From: Neolewinella aquimaris | Lineage (GTDB): Bacteria; Bacteroidota; Bacteroidia; Chitinophagales; Saprospiraceae | Direction of reading: 5' to 3' | NCBI RefSeq assembly: GCF_014197245.1 | Contig: NZ_JACIFF010000009.1 | Span: 124,001 to 188,000 of the forward strand | Length of the DNA: 64,000 bases | Part shown: positions 8,506 to 18,100 of the stretch, piece after piece | Layout: every line of letters starts with the position of its first letter | Numbering within the stretch: the stretch's first letter is position 1 | Position numbers and translations under genes: made by a program | The notes under the pieces: model-generated | Databases searched by the model: none | Seen by the model: only the letters and a program-made list of their open reading frames with translations | What the model was told of the DNA's origin: nothing

Positions 8506-9405
8506 TTACAACGTGCGGAGCCAATTGGTAAAGCGTTCCACCCAGTCGTCGGGCGTCGTTGTGTTGTACATGCCGAATCCGTGGCCGCCGGCGGCGTAAA
8601 GGTGCATCTCGACGGGCACCCCGTGATCGAGGCAGCTGCGGTAGTAGGCCAGGCTGTTTTCTACGGGTACGGCCCGGTCGTCGGCCGCGTGGACCAGAAA
8701 AGCGGGCGGGCTATCCGAAGTCACCCGGCGCTCGGCGGAAAAGCGCAGAATGTCCGATTCCGTGGCGTTTTCCCCGACCAAGTTGTTGCGGGAACCCAGG
8801 TGGGTGATCGAATCGTCGAAACTGATTACGGGGTAAAGCAGGGCAACAAAATCCGGGCGTACGGAGGTCGTGTCCGTCTCACCGGCGTCGGCCACGCGAT
8901 CGAATTGGGTCGCCGCCGTTGCCGCCAGGTGACCGCCGGCAGAGAAGCCCATAATACCGATCTGGCGGGGGTCGATCCCGTATTCCCGGGCCTTCTTGCG
9001 GACCGTGCGGATGGCCTGCTGGGCGTCCATCAGGGGGGCGAGGGATTTGTCGACGTTGGTCGCGTCCTGCGGGATGCGGTACTTAAGGACGAAGGCCGTA
9101 ATGCTGTCCTGATTCAACCGCTCGGCTACCCAGCTGCCCTCCTTTTCGAAGGCCAGAACGCCGTAGCCGCCCCCCGGACAGATGACGACCGCCTTGCCGT
9201 TGGGGTGCTCGGGCAGGTAGGCCGTCAGTTCGGGAACCGCCACCTTAGCGATGATGCGGCCGCCCACCTCCCGCTCTTCCGTGGTTTCGGGATCGGCTAC
9301 GTTGCGGGCGTTCGGAATCTCACCGGGGTACAGCGGACTGGTCAGTTGTGCGGACATAAGGCTGGACATTCCCAGAGCGAGGGAGCAAAGAAGTATTCGG
9401 AGCAT
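8506..9405 (-). CDS. Secreted alpha/beta hydrolase (acetyl-esterase-like)
   Basis: The 299-residue protein has a signal peptide ending near SLMSAQ20. Its oxyanion motif PGGGY is at 77-81, the nucleophile elbow GFSAGG contains Ser155, and the catalytic acid and base are likely in VHAADDRAVP and GGHGFGMY. It resembles acetylxylan-esterase-like and pectin acetylesterase-like proteins in Bacteroidota polysaccharide loci. It starts only 4 bases after the UxaB stop, so it is surely cotranscribed with uxaA and uxaB. It is not a close paralogue of the neighbouring esterase, so the two probably act on different acyl positions. Confidence 0.85.
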   Translation of the reverse strand: MLRILLCSLALGMSSLMSAQLTSPLYPGEIPNARNVADPETTEEREVGGRIIAKVAVPELTAYLPEHPNGKAVVICPGGGYGVLAFEKEGSWVAERLNQDSITAFVLKYRIPQDATNVDKSLAPLMDAQQAIRTVRKKAREYGIDPRQIGIMGFSAGGHLAATAATQFDRVADAGETDTTSVRPDFVALLYPVISFDDSITHLGSRNNLVGENATESDILRFSAERRVTSDSPPAFLVHAADDRAVPVENSLAYYRSCLDHGVPVEMHLYAAGGHGFGMYNTTTPDDWVERFTNWLRTL

Positions 9406-9409
9406 GGGC

Positions 9410-10858
9410 CTAAGATATATTACTGTGGGCAACCGCCGCCGGCATCCCCTGACGCTCGATCAGGGCAAGGTAGTTCGCCAGCATCCGGTGGAGGCCGTCG
9501 TACCCGGATAGGTCCCGGCCCCAGGCGCGCTCCCAGCCGAGCACCCTACGGGCAAGCGTTTCCATGCTGCCGTCGTGCTCGGTCCAGGACGACTGCAAAA
9601 ACTCGATGGCCCACGCGTCGTCCCTGAGTGGAATATCACCGTCCTGATGGTCCCCCCGGTAAAACCGGATGAGGGCGGCCAGCGTAAGCACCAGCCGGGG
9701 TGGCCACTCGCCACGCTGCTCGTGGTACGCCAGGATGGTCGGTAGGACCCGCTCCCGGAACTTGCTCACGGAGTTGAGGGAAATGCTCAGCAGTTGGTGG
9801 TGGATGAAGGGATTGCGGAAACGGTCGAGTACATCGCGGGCGAATTGCTGCAGGTCGACGCCGGGCAGGTCGAGGGTGGGTAGGATCTCCTCGAAGACCG
9901 CCCCGCGTACGTAGGCACCCGTGAGCTTGTCCTCCAGCGTCTCCCGCACCGTTTCCCGACCGCAGAGAAAGCCGACCGGCACCATCGTGGTGTGGGCGCC
10001 ATTCAGCACACTCACTTTGCTGCGGCGGTAGGGGGTCAGGTCATCGGTGTAGACGATATTCAGGCCGAGCCGATCGAGGGGTAATTCTTTTCGGACCGCC
10101 GCCGGTGCCTCGATGGCCAGCAGGTGGTAGGGCTCTCCCTGGGTGATGGCCGCGTCGTTGTAGCCTACCGCTTCCTCGGCTGCCGTCGTTTCCTCTTTGC
10201 CCACGCCGGGTACGATACGGTCGACCAGGGTATTGCAGAATACACAGCTTTCCGTTACCCACCGGCCGAATCCCTCCGGCAGGCCCCAGTGACGGGCGTA
10301 GTCCAGCACCTTATCGCGCAGGACGGTGCCGTTATCGACGATCAATTCCATGGGCAGTATAACGCAAGCCCGTTCTTCCGCCCCGTCGAAGTGTTCGTAG
10401 CGGCGGTGCAACCAGCGGGTGAGCTTGGCGGGAAATTCAGCCGGGGGAGCATCATCCACCTTATCGTCCGGAGAGAAGCGGATGCCGGCTTCGGTCGTGT
10501 TGGAAATCACGTAGCGCATGGTGGGATTTTCCGCCGTCTGGAGGAAGGTGCCCCAGTCGCGATCCAGGCCGAGGACGCGGCTGATATTGGTGATCAGGTC
10601 GTGGCGGTCGACGAGCTCGCCGTCCTTGATGCCCTTGGTCAGGACATGGTATAGCCCGTCCTGCTCCCGCCACTTGCGGTAGATCTCACGGTCGGAGTTA
10701 TTTGCAACTACGACGCCCAGCTGCTGCTCGTTTTGCCGGTTGTAGACTTCGATGATCCAGTCGGCAAAGCCGCGCAGGAAGTTGCCGCCGCCGAATTGTA
10801 ATACGCGTTCGGTGGGTGCGGGAGAGACGTTGGCAGTTTGTCGGTTGAGAGATGTCAT
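9410..10858 (-). CDS. uxaB: Tagaturonate reductase
   Basis: The 482-residue enzyme matches UxaB (483 residues in E. coli), a member of the polyol-specific long-chain dehydrogenases. It reduces D-tagaturonate to D-altronate with NADH in the cytoplasm. The N-terminal Rossmann segment ERVLQFGGGNFLRGFADW starts near residue 17, and the C-terminal domain has the family signature KVSVLNGAHTTMVPVGFL. The open frame runs upstream to 11200, but that part overlaps UxaA and is not protein-like. The ATG at 10858, 31 bases after the UxaA stop, is the natural start. Confidence 0.97.
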   Translation of the reverse strand: MTSLNRQTANVSPAPTERVLQFGGGNFLRGFADWIIEVYNRQNEQQLGVVVANNSDREIYRKWREQDGLYHVLTKGIKDGELVDRHDLITNISRVLGLDRDWGTFLQTAENPTMRYVISNTTEAGIRFSPDDKVDDAPPAEFPAKLTRWLHRRYEHFDGAEERACVILPMELIVDNGTVLRDKVLDYARHWGLPEGFGRWVTESCVFCNTLVDRIVPGVGKEETTAAEEAVGYNDAAITQGEPYHLLAIEAPAAVRKELPLDRLGLNIVYTDDLTPYRRSKVSVLNGAHTTMVPVGFLCGRETVRETLEDKLTGAYVRGAVFEEILPTLDLPGVDLQQFARDVLDRFRNPFIHHQLLSISLNSVSKFRERVLPTILAYHEQRGEWPPRLVLTLAALIRFYRGDHQDGDIPLRDDAWAIEFLQSSWTEHDGSMETLARRVLGWERAWGRDLSGYDGLHRMLANYLALIERQGMPAAVAHSNIS

Positions 10859-10889
10859 ACGTTGGGGTGGGTGAGTCAAAAGGTGGCGG

Positions 10890-12539
10890 TTAGAGGGAGA
10901 CGCCCCGCTTCCAGGGAATAAAGTCGTCCTGCCCCAGTTTTTCGGCCCGGGTGAGGCGTCGGCCGCTGGCGATTTGAATAAGCAGTTCGAGCAGTTCTTC
11001 CCCCTTACTCTGAATGGTATCCTCTCCCGAAATGACGGTGCCGGCGTTGATGTCGATGATGTCGGACATCCGTTCGGCCAGTTTCGTATTGCTCGCCATT
11101 TTGACGGTGGGCGCGATGGGGTTGCCGGTGGGCGTGCCGAGTCCGGTAGTGAAGACAATGAGGTTGGCTCCGGATCCGGCCAGGCCGGTCGTGCTTTCAA
11201 CGTCGTTGCCGGGGGTGCAGAGCAGGTTGAGTCCGGGCGTTACGGCGGGTTCGGTGTAGTCGAGTACGTCGACTACGGGAGAGGTCCCTCCCTTCTTGGC
11301 GGCACCGGCCGACTTCATGGCGTCGGTAATGAGCCCGTCCCGGATGTTGCCCGGCGAGGGGTTCATGGAGAAGGCCGAACCTACTTCCTCCGCCCGTTTA
11401 GAGTAGCTGCGCATGAGGCGGGCAAACTTTTCGGCGCCGGCATCGGTCACGCAGCGATTGACCAGCTCCTGCTCTACCCCGTTGAGTTCGGGAAATTCGG
11501 ACAGAATCGCTTTCCCCCCCAGCGTAACGAGCAGATCGGAGGTATAGCCCAGGGCTGGGTTGGCGGAGATGCCGGAAAAGCCATCGGAGCCGCCGCACTC
11601 CAGTCCCAGCGTCAGGTGACTCAGTGCGGCGGGCTCGCGGACACATTGATCGGCCTGCATCAGTCCAGCGAAGGTCGCCTTCACCGCTTCCGCAATGAAG
11701 TCGCGTTCGGAGGTGCTGTCCTGCTGCTCCAGGATGTAGAGGGGTTTGCTGAAGTTGGGGCTGATGCGATCGAGGGCCTCCTGCAGAAACCCGGCCTGCG
11801 CGTTCTGACAACCCAGGCTGAGGACGGTCCCGCCCGCCACGTTCGGATTGCTGAGGTAGCCGGCCAGTAGGCGACAGAGGCTCTCGGAGTCCCGTCGAAT
11901 GCCCCCGCAACCGCCCTGGTGGGTCAGGAACTTGATGCCGTCGACGTTGGGAAACACCCGGTTGCGTTGGAGCTGGTCGCCCGAGCGGAGAATGTCGGTC
12001 TGCATGATCTCCTCCGTCGTCGAACCGCTGCGGTACTGTTGAATGAGGGAGTCGACGTCGACGCTAAAGGCCTTGTCGGTAACGTAACCGAGCTTTTCCA
12101 GCATGGCCGATTTGATCACTTCGATGTTGCGGTTCTCACAGAAGACCAGTGGGATGACCAGCCAGTAGTTGCGGGTACCCACCCGCCCGTCGGCCCGGTG
12201 ATACCCGTCGAAGGTGCGGCCGGTGAAGGCGGAAACGTCGGGGGCGTCCCACTGATTTCGCCGCTCCCCTACTGAGTATTCGCTGGAGGCGTGCACCACG
12301 TTTTCGGTGCTGATGCGCGTCCCCCGCGGCACGGGCTGTAGGGTCTTGCCGACCGTGACGCCGTACATGGTGATGATCTCTCCGGCCCCGAAGTCGCGCT
12401 CGGCAAATTTATGCTTCGTCGCGACGTCCTCGAGGAAGACGATCGGTTCGGGACTGGCCTCGATCACCTCGCCGGCCCGAAAGTCGCGCAGGGCGACGAT
12501 GACGTTGTCTAGGGGGTGAATTTTCAGGACCTCTGCCAT
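10890..12539 (-). CDS. uxaA: Altronate dehydratase
   Basis: The 549-residue protein dehydrates D-altronate to 2-keto-3-deoxy-D-gluconate. It is a full-length fusion of the small SAF domain (about 1-100) and the large catalytic domain. Typical segments are THQGGCGG, LGLECGGSDGFSGISANPALG and GTPTGNPIAPTVK, whose Cys and Gly-rich loops belong to the iron-dependent galactarate/altronate dehydratase family. It is the first gene of uxaA-uxaB-esterase, with a promoter-like TACCTTTA at 12582-12589. No uronate isomerase (uxaC) or KDG kinase gene is in the window, so those steps must be encoded elsewhere. Confidence 0.97.
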   Translation of the reverse strand: MAEVLKIHPLDNVIVALRDFRAGEVIEASPEPIVFLEDVATKHKFAERDFGAGEIITMYGVTVGKTLQPVPRGTRISTENVVHASSEYSVGERRNQWDAPDVSAFTGRTFDGYHRADGRVGTRNYWLVIPLVFCENRNIEVIKSAMLEKLGYVTDKAFSVDVDSLIQQYRSGSTTEEIMQTDILRSGDQLQRNRVFPNVDGIKFLTHQGGCGGIRRDSESLCRLLAGYLSNPNVAGGTVLSLGCQNAQAGFLQEALDRISPNFSKPLYILEQQDSTSERDFIAEAVKATFAGLMQADQCVREPAALSHLTLGLECGGSDGFSGISANPALGYTSDLLVTLGGKAILSEFPELNGVEQELVNRCVTDAGAEKFARLMRSYSKRAEEVGSAFSMNPSPGNIRDGLITDAMKSAGAAKKGGTSPVVDVLDYTEPAVTPGLNLLCTPGNDVESTTGLAGSGANLIVFTTGLGTPTGNPIAPTVKMASNTKLAERMSDIIDINAGTVISGEDTIQSKGEELLELLIQIASGRRLTRAEKLGQDDFIPWKRGVSL

Positions 12540-12581
12540 GGTGTACGCTTCTTGGTGAATTCCAGCCGTCTGGGTTGTGGA

Positions 12582-12589
12582 TAAAGGTA
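12582..12589 (-). promoter_or_regulatory. Promoter -7 element of the uxaA operon
   Basis: The minus strand reads TACCTTTA about 43 bases before the uxaA ATG. The 239-bp spacer from 12540 to 12778 also holds the palindrome CGCTAGCG near 12667, a possible operator. Confidence 0.4.
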
Positions 12590-12778
12590 ATTGGTCGGGA
12601 AGGAATGGCTTCTGCCGGATTCGGACGTTCGGCACCGGCTGATTCGGGTTAAGATCACGCTTATCGCTAGCGTATACAACGATCCGGACCGTGCTTCGCT
12701 CCCGGTTGCGGGATAGTGGAGAGTGATCACTAGAACCATGCAGTGCAGATAAATGGTAATTTGATCAAGGATCGGAGC

Positions 12779-13534
12779 TTATTCGGCGAGCGCATTCCTA
12801 ACCAGATAGTGTCGTAAGGGAAGGCGCACTTCCCGTATGCCGTCCGCCACCAGTCTGGCCATCTCGCGGCCACCCTTCGGTGAAAAATGGGTATCGTCCT
12901 CTACGCCGTCCGGATAGTTCTCGTTGGCCCCCGGACTCAGCCACAGGTACAGTTCGCGTGACGCGGGATCCCCGTAGGTAGCAACCAGGTTACGGCTCTT
13001 TTCGGTCATGTCGATGAGGGGCGTAGCGGTGGCACTGGCCGCGCGGCTGACGGCGGCGGGGTATCCGCCGTGGGTGCGTTGCAAAACTCCATCGGGATTA
13101 AATTTCCTGCGGACGACCGGCGTGAGCAGCACCGGCTGTCCGCCCCGCTCCCGTACCTCTTTCACGAAAGCGATCAGGTTGGTTTCGAATTCTTCCGGTG
13201 TGCTGTAGCTACTGGATGCGGTCTTGCTGTCGTTGTGTCCGAACTGGATGAATACGTAATCACCCGCCGCAATTCCGTCCAGGACGGTTTGCCAGCGGCC
13301 TTCGGCGCGGAATGACTTGGTGCTCCGCCCGTTCTGGGCGTGGTTTTCGATCGTCGGTCCGTCCAGGAATTCGGACAGCATCTCTCCCCATCCGGTTTCG
13401 GGGCGGCGGTCGGCCCGCTTCTCGGCCATGGTGGAATCGCCGACCAGGAATACGGTGGGTGCTCCGTCCGGCGGTCGGTGACAAGCGGAGAGTAGGAGGG
13501 AAGCCAGCACGATCGTGATTATTCGCGGCCTCAT
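12779..13534 (-). CDS. Rhamnogalacturonan acetylesterase-like SGNH lipoprotein (CE12)
   Basis: The 251-residue protein carries a lipobox LLSAC with Cys18, so it is probably outer-membrane anchored. The SGNH blocks are GDST (32-35, Ser34 nucleophile), the Gly block around NHAQNGRST, FGHND, and the C-terminal DDTHFS that supplies Asp and His. This is the pattern of CE12 rhamnogalacturonan/pectin acetylesterases such as YesT/YesY. The start codon overlaps the stop of the GH28 gene as ATGA, so the two are translationally coupled. Deacetylation would open the backbone to GH28 and lyases. Confidence 0.93.
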   Translation of the reverse strand: MRPRIITIVLASLLLSACHRPPDGAPTVFLVGDSTMAEKRADRRPETGWGEMLSEFLDGPTIENHAQNGRSTKSFRAEGRWQTVLDGIAAGDYVFIQFGHNDSKTASSSYSTPEEFETNLIAFVKEVRERGGQPVLLTPVVRRKFNPDGVLQRTHGGYPAAVSRAASATATPLIDMTEKSRNLVATYGDPASRELYLWLSPGANENYPDGVEDDTHFSPKGGREMARLVADGIREVRLPLRHYLVRNALAE

Positions 13535-14958
13535 TTAGCTACCTTTTCTTCATTGATGTACACCTCCCGCAGTACGAGCTCATCGACGTATTCAATCTTG
13601 TTGCCGTCCTCCACTCCATCGAAGCGGCAGTTGTCGAGCCGTACGCCGGTGATGGGATGATCGGGGCTGTACCCTTCGAGCAGGAGACCATACTGACTCT
13701 TTTCCGCGGTCACGTTTTCGATGAAGATGTTGCGGACCGTAGGAACAAACACTTGGCTCGTATCGGAAAAAATGGAGTAGCGCATATTGATTCTCACAAC
13801 CGCTTCCTTTACCTCACCGACGGTGATGTTGCGGAAGTAAAGGTTTTCGATGGTACCCCCACGGACCTTGTTGGTCTTGACCCGGATTGCGCGGTCGAGA
13901 TTCGGGCTGTCCATCACGCAGTTTTCGGCGTAGATGTTCCGGGCACCCCCGCTTACCTCGCTACCGATGACCACCCCGCCGTGGCCGTCCTTCATCTCAC
14001 AATCCTGAATTACCACGTTCTCGATGGGACGTTTGCTGTTGCGGCCGTCCTGGTTGCGGCCCGACTTAAGGGCAATGCAGTCGTCGCCGGTATCGAAGTA
14101 GCACTCCTTGATCAGGACGTTCTTACAACTTTCGGGGTCGCAGCCGTCGCTGTTGGGGCCGTGGCTGATTACGCGCACATTCTGGATGGTAATGTTCTCG
14201 CTCAGCGTAGGATGCAACACCCACATGGGAGAATTGCGGATGGTGACCCCCTCGATCAGGATGTTTTTACACTTGTAAGGCTGTACAAAATTTGGGCGTA
14301 GGTAGCTAATGCCCGCAAAACGCCTTTCCTCCAGCGGTACTTCGCGGGTGTTCCATTCAAAGAGTCGGGGCCGGCTGCTCTCGTCGGCCTGACTGGGCAT
14401 TCCCTCCCGCCAGCCGTAGCGGTCGGATCCGGACCAGGGCCACCAGTTGTCGTTGCTGGCCTGGCCGTCGAGGGTACCGGTGCCGGTGATGGCGATGTTT
14501 TCGGCTTCGTAGGCGTAGATCAGCGGACTGTAATTGTAGGTCTCGACCCCCTCCCAGCGCGTGTGCACGGCGGGCAGGTAATCCTCGGGGACGGTACTAA
14601 ATTTCACGGTAGCTCCATCAGAAACGTGAAAGTCGACGTTGCTCTGCAAATGAATGGGCCCCTTCACGAACCACTCACCCGCCGGGACGAGGACCCGACC
14701 GCCGCCGGCCGCGGAACAGCTGTCAATCGCCCTACGGATCGCGGGAAGTACATCCGTTCTCCCGTCCGCTACCGCGCCGGAGGCGGCGATATTAAAGGTG
14801 CGGTCCGGAAACTCGGGGGGTTGAATGTCCTCTAGGATCTGCTCCATTCCCGCCCAGGGGTCGGCTACCGTGGCGGTTCCCTCCCCTCCCGTTGCCGGAG
14901 CGGATTGGCAATGAAGTAACAGCAGCAGGGCGGCAAGGCCGCACGAAAATTTAGTCAT
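13531..14958 (-). CDS. GH28 polygalacturonase-family lipoprotein
   Basis: The 475-residue lipoprotein (lipobox Cys17 in LLLLHC) has a right-handed beta-helix of glycoside hydrolase family 28. The diagnostic motifs are all present: NSDGCD, GDDCIALKSG, the HGGVVIGSE loop with the active-site His, and RVKT (usually RIKT). GH28 enzymes hydrolyse galacturonic-acid linkages in homogalacturonan or rhamnogalacturonan by inversion. The frame extends upstream to 15093, but the lipoprotein signal fixes the start at 14958. The 143-bp spacer to the regulator gene shows no clear terminator. Confidence 0.95.
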   Translation of the reverse strand: MTKFSCGLAALLLLLHCQSAPATGGEGTATVADPWAGMEQILEDIQPPEFPDRTFNIAASGAVADGRTDVLPAIRRAIDSCSAAGGGRVLVPAGEWFVKGPIHLQSNVDFHVSDGATVKFSTVPEDYLPAVHTRWEGVETYNYSPLIYAYEAENIAITGTGTLDGQASNDNWWPWSGSDRYGWREGMPSQADESSRPRLFEWNTREVPLEERRFAGISYLRPNFVQPYKCKNILIEGVTIRNSPMWVLHPTLSENITIQNVRVISHGPNSDGCDPESCKNVLIKECYFDTGDDCIALKSGRNQDGRNSKRPIENVVIQDCEMKDGHGGVVIGSEVSGGARNIYAENCVMDSPNLDRAIRVKTNKVRGGTIENLYFRNITVGEVKEAVVRINMRYSIFSDTSQVFVPTVRNIFIENVTAEKSQYGLLLEGYSPDHPITGVRLDNCRFDGVEDGNKIEYVDELVLREVYINEEKVAK

Positions 14959-15101
14959 GGTACACGATCGTCTGTAGCGAAAAATAAAGCGGGCTAACCG
15001 GACAAAGCGCCACTTGCCGGCATACCCCAAATATAGCCGGGAAGCGGCCGGATGTGCCCAGCACCGATCATCATTCGTGTAGCCCAAATTCACATGGCGT
15101 G

Positions 15102-18100
15102 CTACGCTTCCTGCTGTTGCTGTACGTACTGGCTGGGGGTGATGTTAAACTCCTTCTTGAAGGTACGGCTGAATGAATTCGGCAGATCAAACCCCACCCG
15201 GTAGGCCACTTCGGCGATGGTGAGGCTGTTCTGGGCCAGGAGCTCCTTGGCCTTTTTCATGCGGTAAGACTTGAGCAGATCAATGGGCTTTTTGCCGGTG
15301 AGCTGCTTCACCTTGCGGATGAAGTGCATGTGGCTCAGGTGCATCGCCTTGCACATGGCCTTGACGTTGAAGTCGGATTCGGAGACGTTCTCCTGCAGCA
15401 GCCCAACCAGCCGACTCATGAATTCCTCGTCCGGGGAGGGTACCACTTCCGACTCCGGGGTAAGCTGAAAATCCAGGTTAAACTTCTCCCGCAACCGGCG
15501 GCGTTGCTCCAGCAGGTTCTCGATGCGGAGCAGCAGCAGTTCCGGGTTGAACGGCTTCGTAATGTAGTCGTCCGCCCCCCGCGAATACCCGGAGGCTTTG
15601 TTCTCATCAAGCACCCTGGCGGTCAGTAGGACGACGGGAATGTGGCTGGTCGCGAGATTGTCCTTCAGTTGGTGACACAGCGTGACGCCGTCCATCTCCC
15701 CCATCATCACGTCGCTGACCACCAAGTCGATGGACTGCTGGCGGGCCAGCTGCAGCCCCTCCTTTCCGTTTACGGCGGTCACCACCCGGTATTTGTCCTG
15801 TAACAGCTGCGCCAGGAACTGAAGCATGTCCGGATTATCCTCCACGACGAGTACCGTCCGCGCCTGATCGTCGACCTCTGCCGCCGCATCCTCCCCCTCC
15901 CGTTCCGATTCCTGGTAACCGCTGAGCAGCATGGCGGTTTCCTGGCGGATGGCCGACAGGCTCGGCCCACCGGATGGCTCCGACGAGTGATCGACGGGAC
16001 GACCCGGAACGAAGGGTAGGTAGACCGTAAAGCGGGATCCCTGACCCGGAGTGCTACTGACCCGAATGTCGCCCTGCATGAGGTAGATGAGATCCTTCGT
16101 GTAACTGAGGCCAATGCCGGTACCCGACTCCGTAGACGCCCCGCTGGGCGAGGTAAAGTACTTGTCGAAAATGAGCGCGATCTTATCCTCACTAATGCCG
16201 CTCCCGGTGTCTTCCACCTGAATCTCAACGTACTTGTCGTAAAACCCACTTAGTCCGACCGCCTCAGCCGTAACGGTCGTCAGACTTACCCGAATACTGC
16301 CGCCCGGCGGGGTGTGGCGGAAGGCATTGGACAACAGATTGGCCAGAATCTTTTCCACCTTATCGACATCGAGGGCAACGAAGGTGTCCTCGCCGTGATG
16401 GCTGTATTCAAGAAAAATATCCCGCTGCAGGGCAAGGTCTTCGAAGAGTTCGGTGATGCTGCCGAGGTACTCGGCGAGCTTGACGTCGCTGAGCTTGATC
16501 TCCAGCGCACTCTGTTCGATGCGGCGAATCTCGAGCAGTTGGTCGATCAGTGCCAGAAGGCGTCTGGCGTTTCGCTGTACGATCACCTGCAACTGCTGGC
16601 GGCGTGAAGGCGATAAGCGATCCTGTTCCCGCACGAGTTGGTCGATCGGCCCCAGGATCAGGGTCAGCGGCGTTCGCAACTCGTGCGAAATGTTGGTGAA
16701 GAAGCCCAACTTGGCTTTAGAAAGGTTTTCGAGTTGCCCCACCAGCCCCTCGAGCTGATCGCGCTGCTGGCGAATCTCCTCATTGCGGTCCTGCAGGGAG
16801 ACGTTGACGGTTTCCAGTTTGGCGTTCTTGCGGTGCACCCGGTACTCGTAAAGGCCGAAGGTGAGCAGAAACAGCAACATCAGGCCCAGGAACCACGCTT
16901 GCTTCCAGACCGGGGCCAGCACCTCGAAGTTTACCACGGCCGGGGTCGGATCTACGTTAAAATCGAGGTCCCGGGTCTTCACCTCAATGCGGTGCGGTCC
17001 GTGGCCCAGATCGGTGAAGGCAAATTCTTCGGCGGGAGAGAAGGGCATCCAGTCGCCCCCGTCCAACCGGTAGGAATACGTAAGGTGCTCTTTCCTGGTC
17101 TTCCCGAAGTAGTCCTTTCCCGACCAGGAAACGATGCCGTTTCCATCCGCCGGTACTCGCTCCGTATAGAAGGCAATGGACGTCTCCGGCGGGGTCCGGG
17201 AGGGCCGGTAACGGGTCGAATAAAAATCGTACTGGTCGCTGCTCAGGCGGCTACCGTTCAGTGCCTGTCGCTTCCAGTTGCGCGATACGTGGTCGATCCA
17301 GATGTACTCGTCGGTGTGGCGGATGGTTCCCCCCTCGAAGTCGACGTCGAGTTGCTCCGGAAAGAAGTTGCGCGTCCAGGAAGATCCGTCGAAGGCACAC
17401 GTTCCGTTTTCGGTAGCGACCAGGGTAATGGAGTCGGACAGGGCATCGATGCTGATGATGGTGTTGCCCGTAAGGCCGTCGGCGGTGGTGTAGTTGGACC
17501 AGGTCGTTCCGTCATACACGAACAGACCGTAGTAGCGGGAACCCACCAGTAGCCGGTCCGGGGTGCTGTGCAGGCAATTGACGTACTGGCGTAGCCGTTC
17601 GTCCGCGGCGGGTTCCCATCGTTCGCCGTCGTAGAAGAGCAACCTGCTTCCCCCGATCCAGATGCGGCCATCGGGCGATTCCCCGATACCGTACACGTTC
17701 GCCTGCGTCAACCCGTTCGTCCCAGTGGGATGCTGGATCCAGTTCAGCTCGTCATCCAGCGGATCGGGCAGCTGCAACAATCCGCTGGTAAACCCATCCT
17801 GCGGCCGTGCGTCCACGCTGCCCCCGAACCACAGGGTACCGTCGCTGGCCTCGAACATGGCGCGGTAATCGATGCCCCAGGACAGGGTCGGGTGGCGGTG
17901 CATTTCCCACCGGCCGTCGCGCCAGCGTGCCGTAGCAGCCCGGCCCCGGTGCGATCCCGCCGCCCAAATCTGTCCGTGAGTCGTGTGCAGCAGCCCGACG
18001 GGAGTATCCATGAGGCCGTCGGCGCTTCCGTAGGCCGTCCACCGGTCGCCGATCCTCCGCACCACCCGATTATCGTGTGCGACGAACCACTCCTCACCGG

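Noticed and set aside
10859-11200. In-frame upstream extension of uxaB
   Set aside because: It overlaps the end of uxaA and its predicted peptide is Pro/Ser/Arg-rich with no family match. UxaB length fits the ATG at 10858.
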